Assembly (NCBI GenBank): GCA_028565635.1
Contig: JAOXYB010035040.1
Coordinates: 1-13,974, forward strand
Direction of reading: 5' to 3'
Length of the DNA: 13,974 bases
Source of the DNA: Phoronis ovalis
Lineage: Eukaryota; Phoronida; Phoronidae
A program made the position numbers and the translations under genes. This document shows positions 1 through 7,875 of the stretch, in pieces; the first letter of the stretch is position 1; every line of letters starts with the position of its first letter. Under the pieces are notes generated by a model. The model worked only from the letters and a program-made list of their open reading frames with translations. It was not told where the DNA came from and searched no databases.

Positions 1-1593
1 TATCATAGCAGAGTAAATACACAATTCCCAGTGTCCATTCGGGATACATGTATTAAACTAAGCCGGCTCATAACAGATGTTAATATTTCACCTTGACATT
101 GATAATTCGGCGTCTTGGGCGATCATTGAAGAGTATTACAGTAATATAATCAGATTTCTGACAGAGAAAAACAATACATACTTAATTCAACGACGTTCAT
201 TATCAGTCCTAATTAACACGGATATTACGACAATAATTTCGATTCTAAGGTCATTAACGCCTTTTGTTTATTAATCTACTTATTTAATCGAATAAATGCC
301 CACAATTATGTATACAATGTAGTTCGATTATTGAAGAACATTATGTATCTATATGTACACGCAGTCGTTTTTCTAAAAAGTTTATTTATAGCAGCAGCTA
401 TCCACAATTTGTCATCATTTGCGACATGTAGTAATCTATTCTAACACCTGGTATTATTTCGGTGTCAGTCATATATTGCTATTAATATAATATGTATGAA
501 GAATATTCCATTCTAACACCTTGTATTGTAATATGCTTTCTCCAATGTTAGCAACATAATATTGCATTCAATTCAATACAGAGCTAAAGAAAATCACGTT
601 TATTAGCTCCAAACACTGATGTATTACCGCTAACATGTGAGAGAGGTATCACAATAGCAACTCAATTATAGTCACCTTGTTTGGCAATAGAAATGCAACG
701 CTTAATACCGTATATATATAGTACAAACAAAACGTTCTCCGGTTAAAGCCGTTTTAATTTGTAAACTTTGCCAAATTTTGAAAAAAATACTCAAGGAACA
801 AGAAAAATCAGCTGGACATGAATTCCTTTGGTAAAAACGTTAAAATGAATATATAAGTTCCCCCTAAAGTCCACTCTGAGTAAATTGACCGAGGCCTCTA
901 TTAGGAAAAGGGCAGTACATAAATTGTCTTAAATCAAGTGAGTATCCTGCCGGAAATTTTTAATATCCCGAGCTAATTAATATTTGCTTTAAATAAGAGT
1001 CCATTCCCTTAATTATTTGGATCAATTATATATTAATTATTATTGAATACAGCACATTAATTTAATACTTACTTATTTTCTTATTGTATAAGATTAATCA
1101 AACACTTTTACAAATCTTTAAGATTAATTTTGTGTTTAAAACTGCACTGTTTACATTGGTTCCATATTACTGACCTTCACCAGTGTCAACAGTACATTAT
1201 TTCCAAACCTCTGCCATTGGAATATCCACGATCAGTATGTATAAAAAACTGTATGCAACTAGCTGTATATGTTCACCACTGTTTTTTTTAAACATCTTTT
1301 TCATTTGAATATACATGTAATGGGTTATAACCAAGTATATTGAGAAGTCTCTTAATGCAAAGTAAATGTTTTTGTCCTGAAGCTAAAGATAAACGCTCAA
1401 GTGTCTTTAAGTGGGTAATGCCTGATAACCTCCAGCCGGGCCTCTGACTTTAACCTGAAAACTTTATAGTTCAAAAGGTGCATACGGTATAATAAATGAC
1501 AACTTTAGATTTAGTTTGTCAGTGATATCTAGATGAATTTTAAATGACTTGATAGCATACCTCTAGTGGATTACTTTGTAAAACTTTAGTTCT
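1..1593. other. Non-coding, AT-rich; no gene
   Basis: No frame here resembles a protein I know. A 65-codon frame at 77-274 has no domain and ordinary AT-rich codon composition. Contents are the 18-bp direct repeat pair (438/510) and a short TA run (711-720). 790-960 is a little less AT-rich and could be the residue of an old repeat, but no frame or terminus supports that. Confidence 0.6.
438..527. repeat. 18-bp direct repeat pair
   Basis: ATTCTAACACCTGGTATT (438-455) recurs as ATTCTAACACCTTGTATT (510-527), 17 of 18, 72 bp apart in the same orientation. The sequence between is unrelated to either copy. No function is apparent. Confidence 0.6.
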
Positions 1594-1705
1594 GTGTATG
1601 TATTCATTTCCTATTGCCACGTAAGTACTCTATATACAATTATAATGGACATATTTAATTCCCAATACTGTTTGTTGTTTGATGTTTTACTTTTCTATCA
1701 GAGAT

Positions 1706-1850
1706 GGAACCGATTCCAACTCAAAACCGAATTCAAATCACCTCTCGTAGTAGGATTCAGCTGGAACCGGTTTGAGGTAATCCCTTTGCATTCACACTAT
1801 TATTTACAACCGTATTCAGCTCGATCCGGATCTCGAACCGGTTCCAAAAA
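1706..1850. repeat. Cluster of GGAACCGGTTCC-like palindromes and a diverged 18-bp repeat
   Basis: GGAACCGATTCC (1706-1717), AACCGGTT (1765-1772) and AACCGGTT within GAACCGGTTCC (1835-1845) lie within 140 bp. ATTCAGCTGGAACCGGTT (1755-1772) recurs as ATTCAGCTCGATCCGGAT (1814-1831), 15 of 18. The segment is less AT-rich than its surroundings. An 88-codon open frame (1594-1860, plus) crosses it, but I recognise no domain and do not call a gene. AACCGGTT is also the Grainyhead/CP2 consensus, and another perfect copy lies at 2881-2888. Confidence 0.5.
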
Positions 1851-2479
1851 GGTAATCTGAACGGCCTATTACATAGTGCAATTTTTAAGTACCTGTGAAA
1901 AAATAATCTTATGTATTCTGCTACTAGACATAATATACTGTATCGCTATTTTCTTCACCACTGCTATGGGATACTAGAGATACTTATAATTACATTCGAG
2001 CGGCGAGTTACGAGTAACGAACGAATTGTGTGCTCCTGTCACGAGTGTTTGAGCTGGAAGTGGACAAATAATCACTCAATTTTTTTGTAGATATGTCTGC
2101 ATAAATACGGACAGTGTATTGTGATATCTTTATTTCTCACGTTAACGGTCGTAGGTAGACTGATATACGTTATTTGTAGCTCGTCCTCGTCTCTAATGTT
2201 ATAGGTGATATTCTATAGTAATAGTATACAAATTTAATGATCATCATAAATATCATAGAAGTAAGTTTATCACCAGGCTAAACATACTACATATACAATT
2301 ATTAGTAACATTCCATTTTAACCTGTTGCTGTGAAGCCGGGATATCTATATAACAGGTGTAAGCCGAGCAACCGGTAGCATTCTTGCAACAGGCATATAG
2401 TGGCTATATTCGAATTCCAACAAATAGCAAAAAATAAATAAATTCCATAAAGCCATAACTAAATTTCGTATCAAACATT

Positions 2480-2487
2480 ATGCAAAT
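2480..2487 (+). promoter_or_regulatory. Perfect octamer motif ATGCAAAT
   Basis: ATGCAAAT preceded by CATT gives CATTATGCAAATGAG, the POU-factor octamer next to a SOX-like CATT half. A second perfect octamer lies at 2946-2953. Both are motif matches only; an 8-mer of this AT-rich composition is expected to occur a few times in a window of this size. Confidence 0.2.
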
Positions 2488-2719
2488 GAGCTAGATCTTC
2501 CACTTGATAGCAACGATAATAAACGATGAATTGTGTCTGACTATATATTTGGGAAGAGGTTGGAAGCATAATATGATGTAATGGGACATATACATTAGTT
2601 TATTCCCTAATTCAGTAAAATTACTCCAGACGGTAAAATTGATTCTTGAACAGCCCTAGGATAGAGTTTTATATATCCTAGAACAGCAGATAAGCGCATT
2701 AGCTAATAATACTCACGGA

Positions 2720-2767
2720 GTAACTGCAATTTTACTTCAGTCGTCAATGGGTTATAATTGCAGTTAC
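2720..2767. repeat. 12-bp perfect inverted repeat (stem-loop)
   Basis: GTAACTGCAATT (2720-2731) is repeated in reverse complement as AATTGCAGTTAC (2756-2767), with a 24-base spacer. The flanks do not extend the match. A shorter inverted repeat, CTAGGATA with TATCCTAG, lies just upstream near 2656-2682. Confidence 0.55.
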
Positions 2768-3571
2768 GATTGGCAAATTACAAAGGATTCTGGGTAAATA
2801 AGTTGGTTCACGCACTCAGATGCTGTAAGTTGCACAGAAATTCTTTTTCTTCTTGATGAATAAAATATTACGTATATACTAACCGGTTAAGTATCTTTAT
2901 CTACTTCATTTCGATCTTTTTATCAGTTATGAATAAAACTTATCAATGCAAATCGTCATGCATAGTACAACGGGAATGCGCTTACGCAGGTTTTTCTCGG
3001 CTTATGAGCAAGCAATGATAAAAATATATATGTTTCATGCAATTTATGATGCATTGCCGGTTTTCGTTACACGATCCTCGGTTGGTATTTGCAAATTAAA
3101 CTTGTCCTCGTCGGCGGTGGATCCGAGCGAAAAACGCAGTTTATTTTGAAAAGGCGTTTCCGTAAATAACAGACTTCACAGCAGTGTCGCATTTGTTTAT
3201 TACATAGTATTTTAATTTCATTTAATTCCAATTTTATTTTCTTTAATTCTAATATTACGAACCAAGATGACCGCTCAAAATACCTCAAATGTGGCAAACA
3301 TTCAGTTTCGATTAATATATTCTACTTGGTGCTCAGTCCTGCTTTACATCTGATTTTCCGACTGGAATTTCATTCTCTGTACATGTGTATATAGAACATC
3401 ATACGTCTGCAGGTTCAGACCTTCCTTTAATTATTCACGGTTGTCCATGTACTTGTACTTTTGATACGACTAGGCAAGTGAGCGATCTTGCTTAAAAACA
3501 TGCATTCTACCATGCAGTATAAATGCTATATATCACTAATAAATTAAAATGAAAGTTAAGGTGAACAATTT

Positions 3572-3933
3572 CAGGGACGGATCCGGGAATGTAAGATAAA
3601 GATTTGGATGTTAAGAAAGCAAACATAAACATTATAACAATATAACTATGTCATTGTGTGGAATAAGAATCCTTGCTCAGATTGTATCATTATTAGCATT
3701 GGTGATTTTATGAACTATGATGTATATACAGTACTGTGGTCCGGTTTTGAAAACATTGTAAAGTTACAATTCCGTAAATTCTTACTATTCCATAATTGTA
3801 AGGCTACTTACACGTGTCGCAAAGTTACGATTTTCCAATAACGCATTTTGTTCCGCCGGAATTATGACTTGGCAAGTCATCATAACTTAAAGAATTGTAA
3901 CTTTACGATCATGTTTCCGATAACGGGTCCCTG
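3572..3933. mobile_element. Possible decayed DNA transposon, boundaries uncertain
   Basis: The right end ...CGGGTCCCTG at 3924-3933 reads CAGGGACCCG in reverse complement, a hAT-style terminus. Two left ends are possible. One is CAGGGACGGATCCGGGAA at 3572, which shares CAGGGAC and a later GGAA with the right end. The other is CAGTACTGTGGTCCGG near 3729, which is closer to the 15-bp inverted repeat and has TA at both edges. No convincing target-site duplication supports either, and no protein is encoded. Confidence 0.35.
3758..3906. repeat. 15-bp perfect inverted repeat with internal palindrome
   Basis: GTAAAGTTACAATTC (3758-3772) is repeated exactly in reverse complement at 3892-3906. Between them are further GTAA/TTAC-type words and a palindrome ATGACTTG-G-CAAGTCAT (3864-3880). 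The outer flanks remain loosely complementary (GAAAACAT on the left, ATGTTTCC on the right), so the repeat once extended further out. This is the organisation of a foldback or MITE-type element. Confidence 0.8.
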
Positions 3934-5138
3934 TAGAACATTTACACCTAAATATATCAGCAGTATATATGTACTGCTTGTTTAAATACAGTGCTAAATT
4001 ATTAATTTGAAAGTTAAATTTATTACAATTTTACTATTAAACCTTAAAAACTAAACGTTTTATAATAACGATGCATTTATTCTATTATAGATGGAGAAAC
4101 TGTCCATTATCAAATTCCGGTACTACATAAACATAGAAGCTTGTAATGTATACCGAAATTTAATTGAAATCAAGAAGTGTGTTTATATTTTTATAAAACT
4201 TCAAGTGATTTTTGTGATAATAAAAACAAATTACACGTCATCAGGAAAAAAAACATAAACTTATATTAACAATTTACAACTTTCAATGACTTTAAAAGCA
4301 AAAGTTTATTTTGTAGATAAAGATTTTGAAATTCTTTCATTTAGTTTCTACATTCTACTGTAGCAGCAAAACGCAATTTAACTAGAAATACAACCAACAC
4401 ATATTTTATTTATACACTTTTAAACTGCTTTGGGAAACGCGATAATAATGTCTTTTTTAAAGTGGCGAATATGTTCGGCACAACTTATACATGCTTTAAA
4501 CTTTTAAGTTAAATTTTAGCTAATTAAATGAAAAGATAGACAAATAAAGGTATACATATTTTGAGAATATACAATTAACTCAAACTATTGTATTCCTAAT
4601 TACCAGAACAAACAATAGAAGAAGGTAATAGGAACCGCATGAGTTGAATACCTACCTATAATACACTATTCCAAATTGCAATAACTATGGTACAGTTATC
4701 CCTTCTACGCCAACTTCAAGAAGTTTCTTATCACCTAATAATTTCTGTTGACTCAAGCACTTAAGTGCATGTTCAAGGATGACCTGAAAATGTACCACCT
4801 ACCAAAATGATGTTAGGTGTCATTTCCTGCGGCCGCATGGTGTCGCCGTACGTATTATACCGTATATAAATAAAAGTACTTCTTATTTATTGTTCAGTCT
4901 TGTTTGAATAATTTTATCTAATAGTAATACCGCAGAACAACACAACCATGTTTAAACACAACAGGATATGGATATCATATCCCATAGCAATAAAAAAGAC
5001 ATTAGCGAGACTTTTCAGTATGCACACCATAGCACCCGGATGATAGTGACCTAAGCAATTTTTTCGATTAGTATTACACCAGTAAGTTAACTATTCACAC
5101 AGTATCTAAAATCTATTTGAATGATTGTTATGTAGACT
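3934..5138. other. Non-coding, AT-rich; no gene
   Basis: No protein-like frame occurs. A GC-rich island of about 25 bp at 4826-4852 contains GCGGCCGC (4829-4836) and stands out from its surroundings. The 12-bp palindrome at 4757 is the only other structure seen. Confidence 0.6.
4757..4768. promoter_or_regulatory. 12-bp perfect palindrome GCACTTAAGTGC
   Basis: The palindrome contains TTAAGTG on both strands, the core preferred by NK2-class homeodomain proteins, overlapped head to head. It is an isolated match and may be chance. Confidence 0.2.
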
Positions 5139-5143
5139 GTATT

Positions 5144-5463
5144 CAGGCCCATCAGATGGGGGGTGCGTTGGGTGCGAACGCACCCCCCCTTTGGTTGGGG
5201 GAACATATTTAATGATAACGCACCCCCCCTTTTGAAATAGGAAAGAAATTTTTATATTACGTTAGCAGTTATTGCACGTATTCTGGGCGCATTATTACAA
5301 TAGGAGTGGAAATGGCCTTTTTTTGCTTGTCACTTTTTTCTGGCAGCACGGAGACGTTTCAGCGACCTTTTTCGATCACTGAAGTGATATTTTCTGAAAT
5401 CGGTAATTCTAAAAACACCACAAACGCACCCCCCCCCTTTTGAAAAAGTGTCTGACGGCCCTG
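5144..5463. mobile_element. Non-autonomous hAT-like MITE with 5-bp target-site duplication
   Basis: This 320-bp element starts CAGGCCCATCAGA, and its other end in reverse complement is CAGGGCCGTCAGA, a terminal inverted repeat with 11 of 13 matches. It is flanked exactly by GTATT (5139-5143) and GTATT (5464-5468), a 5-bp target-site duplication. Ends beginning CAGG and a 5-8 bp duplication fit the hAT superfamily, including groups described with 5-bp duplications. Inside, AACGCAC plus a C-run and CTTT occurs three times (5177, 5217, 5423); two copies continue as TTTTGAAA. There is no transposase frame, so it would need a transposase from elsewhere. The superfamily assignment rests on ends and duplication length only. 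Confidence 0.75.
5158..5188. repeat. GC-rich 12-bp perfect hairpin at the left end of the MITE
   Basis: GGGGGGTGCGTT (5158-5169) pairs perfectly with AACGCACCCCCC (5177-5188) across a seven-base loop. This gives a very stable subterminal stem in otherwise AT-rich DNA. The C-runs here and at 5223-5229 and 5429-5437 also leave G-runs on the minus strand. Confidence 0.8.
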
Positions 5464-5468
5464 GTATT

Positions 5469-5980
5469 GGAACGACTGTGTACAGGTCGCGTCAGTGCAC
5501 AATATGTACAGAGATATATTCTTGATAAGTACATCGAATCTCTATAGTATAACTCCATCTAGCGGCCACAAAAAAAAATTGTTTCATTCAACTTACAGAC
5601 GAACAATCATTATGCAAAAATGCCATTTTTCAGAAAGTCAGATTACAGAGCAAAGTATAACTATAACCTTATGCTAGTTTAACTGGAGATTTAAGTAACT
5701 TTAAAAACTTACTCTATACATGTATCTCACGTTGTTATGCTGTTTCGTTACATTTGTTGTATGCAAAATTATGCGAAGAGTTTTTCAATATCTCTTTAAT
5801 TACAGTTACTTGCAGTTTAACAAGCTATTTAAGGTCCCAACATGTACCGGTGTTGTAAAGGTGTTAAGTAAAAGGTTCAAGACCTGCCACTCCCGTATAA
5901 GATTAAAATAATACATTTTTAAATTTTGGACGGGAGTTATTAAAATTAAACTATTAGCTCTCACAAAAAAGTATTAAAAT
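5469..5980. other. Non-coding between MITE and minisatellite; no gene
   Basis: Two short frames (5495-5677 and 5720-5911, plus) have no recognisable domain and look random. The CTCF-like match at 5553 is the only motif noted. Confidence 0.6.
5553..5568 (-). promoter_or_regulatory. CTCF-like site
   Basis: CTCCATCTAGCGGCCA matches 14 of 16 positions of the reverse-complement CTCF consensus as I recall it (YGCCMYCTRSTGGYCR). It lies 90 bp beyond the MITE. With two mismatches, about one such match in a window this size could be chance. Confidence 0.2.
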
Positions 5981-6130
5981 GAGAAATACAAGTAAAAATG
6001 AGAAATACAAGGAAAATGAGAAATACAAGTAAAAATGAGAAATACAAGTAAAAAATGAGAAATACAAGTAAAAATGAGAAATACAAGGAAAAATGAGAAA
6101 TACAAGTAAAAATGAGAAATACAAGTAAAA
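5981..6130. repeat. Minisatellite, eight copies of a unit of about 19 bp
   Basis: The unit GAGAAATACAAGTAAAAAT is repeated in tandem, with copies starting at 5981, 6000, 6018, 6037, 6057, 6076, 6095 and 6114. Unit lengths are 19, 18, 19, 20, 19, 19, 19 and a final 17-base copy, and the length changes lie only in the A-run. Copies 2 and 6 carry CAAGG in place of CAAGT; the rest of each unit is nearly identical. The array is young and homogeneous, with no gene on either side. Confidence 0.95.
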
Positions 6131-6221
6131 ACCTTATTATTTTAATTGTTGGTATTCACGCTCTGGCATTTAAATTAAAAAGTTAGAAGTTTATGCGTTT
6201 TATATTTAATTTATCCCTATA

Positions 6222-6725
6222 AAAATATATGTTAATTATATTTTAGAAATATTTAATATCCTTGTCAATTGTGTGTACGTACTGAAACAATTCTGTTTAA
6301 AATAGCCACGAGATTACGTTGCTTAAATACAATATGTTTTCTTTTTATTCCGATAGTTAAACTTTCTTCCCGACACTTCCATATTCATAGATATACTGAG
6401 ACGAGTGTCTTATTGTCATTTTGAACACATTTCCGATTCTCGAACTTCCAGCCTGTTTGAAGAATTGTAGACAAATTCAGATTGTATAATTAATCATAGA
6501 AGAAACAATTAAATAAATACACCTTACATAGAATACCATTTGTATTCATATACCTGCATGATGAGCTACCTAATATTTATTTCATATTTATTTTTTATCT
6601 CTGTTAAAATATCTGTTAATAAGTTTCCTCTCTATTAATTAAAATATGCGCCATTACTGAAACAATTATGCTTAAAAATAGCCAAGGGCTTATATTTGGA
6701 TAAATAGCATAAGTTTTTTTTTATT
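6222..6725. repeat. Diverged direct repeat, two copies about 380 bp apart
   Basis: Copy 1 spans about 6222-6350 and copy 2 about 6606-6725. AAAATATATGTTAAT (6222-6236) matches AAAATATCTGTTAAT (6606-6620). ACTGAAACAATTCTG (6281-6295) matches ACTGAAACAATTATG (6656-6670), and the match continues through TTAAAATAGCCA and a T-rich run. Similarity weakens on both sides but ATTCCG and TTAACTT-type words persist further downstream. This is probably an old local duplication or two copies of one dispersed repeat. Confidence 0.6.
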
Positions 6726-7394
6726 AACATTTCCATGTCTCCCTATATTCCGTTAACTTGCCCACTATATATTCTGATATATATAAATATTTTTCCTACT
6801 GCACGTGCTCATGTTGGTGTATAAGTGTATTGTCTGATTATTACAGTTGGTTTGACTCAAGTTTCTTTGACTTATGGTCTGCATTTTATAATATGTTAAA
6901 GTACAACCTTTAACTTAAATTACAATGAACCTATGTCTCTTTATGCGTTAAAAAATATTGTAAACGCCAAAACTGTTATGTGGGAAATATATTATACAAC
7001 TAATTTAACGCTGCGCTTTATTCTGCGCAGAATTAAATACCGCTTAATTATATTATGCATTTATATTAAAATATGTTGTACATTGGTACTTCTTTATTTC
7101 AATTGTGGGAAAAGGGTGTTAAAATTACAATACTTCAAGAAAATCTTGTTACATTCTGTAGTACTACTTGTGTGACAATAGTCGGAGCAGCTAAAGTATT
7201 ATAATCAAATCCGTCACATGCTCATATAAACATATAACTGTCATCCCTCATTTATATTCAAAATGTACTGAATGCATTTGGTTTGCAATTTGCTGTCTCG
7301 TGTCCGGCACGTGTCTACGTCATCGGTCTTATTGACTTATCCACGTTTCTTGTAATTAAGCTGATATTATTTCATAATTTGTTTGTCTAAGTCA

Positions 7395-7875
7395 GATTTT
7401 GATACTCATATGTTTGTATAATTTTCTGGTGGATTAGATTCTTAACAAATGTGCAGCAATGCGTTATGATGTACTTTACCACCGTCACACCTAACGTCAC
7501 ACCTAAAGCACAACAGTACATAAAGGTGAAAGGCCGCAAATTTCTGAATAAAGGTTTTAAAATTAACTTTGCTTAGTTTCGGGTTTAATTAATTTTTCTT
7601 TGAAAGCTAGTGATATTTTTCATTTATAATATTTTGAACTAGACTTCAGAATATCAGTACAATGTATTTGATGCGTGAAGATGCTTACACAAAACAACTA
7701 CTTGTAATATTACCACGAAATATTATATTAATTTTTTTAATAAATAAACAAGATTTCTTAGGACCCTATAATATCCTTAACTATCAGTCGTATTGTTCAT
7801 GCGATTGGATTTTTTAAAATTGCTTTATCTTTAAAGGTGAGATTCGATTTTGATAACATATGTTTGTTATATTTT
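7395..7875. repeat. Diverged direct repeat of about 31 bp, 451 bp apart
   Basis: The segment at 7395-7425 (GATTTTGATACTCATATG, then TTTGTATAATTTT) matches 7846-7875 (GATTTTGATAACATATG, then TTTGTTATATTTT). A weaker match extends about 30 bp upstream of each (ATTTGTTTGTCTAA against ATTGCTTTATCTTT). This looks like the remains of an old duplication or dispersed repeat. Confidence 0.45.
7485..7504. promoter_or_regulatory. Tandem pair of perfect T-box half-sites
   Basis: TCACACCT occurs at 7485-7492 and again at 7497-7504, inside a tandem CGTCACACCTAA repeat with 12-bp spacing. TCACACCT is the exact reverse complement of the Brachyury/Tbx half-site AGGTGTGA. Paired half-sites are the form in which T-box dimers often bind. 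It could equally be a small tandem duplication with no function. Confidence 0.4.

Larger units (their letters stand above)
1861..3571. other. Non-coding with scattered small palindromes; no gene
   Basis: Visible items are GTTAC-GA-GTAAC (2007-2018), CCTGTTGC with GCAACAGG (2322/2386), two octamers, one AACCGGTT (2881-2888) and the 12-bp stem-loop at 2720. 2946-3150 is richer in GC and has overlapping open frames on both strands (67 and 76 codons), but neither shows a domain or splice-site support. Confidence 0.55.

Noticed and set aside
1594-1860. 88-codon plus-strand open frame
   Set aside because: No recognisable domain; its second half is produced by a degenerate repeat of GAACCGG-type words, and no splice or promoter evidence supports it.
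2777-2800. ACAAAGGATTCTGGGTAA, resembling a ZNF143/Staf site
   Set aside because: Only the TTCTGGG core matches; the spacing and outer bases of the consensus are not met.
3067-3297. 76-codon minus-strand frame overlapping a 67-codon plus-strand frame (2946-3149)
   Set aside because: Neither shows a domain, biased composition or splice context. Overlapping open frames are expected in a slightly GC-richer patch with fewer stops.
4234-4241. CTGATGA on the minus strand, the start of a hammerhead-ribozyme core
   Set aside because: The GAAA box and the closing stems are not present at the needed spacing.
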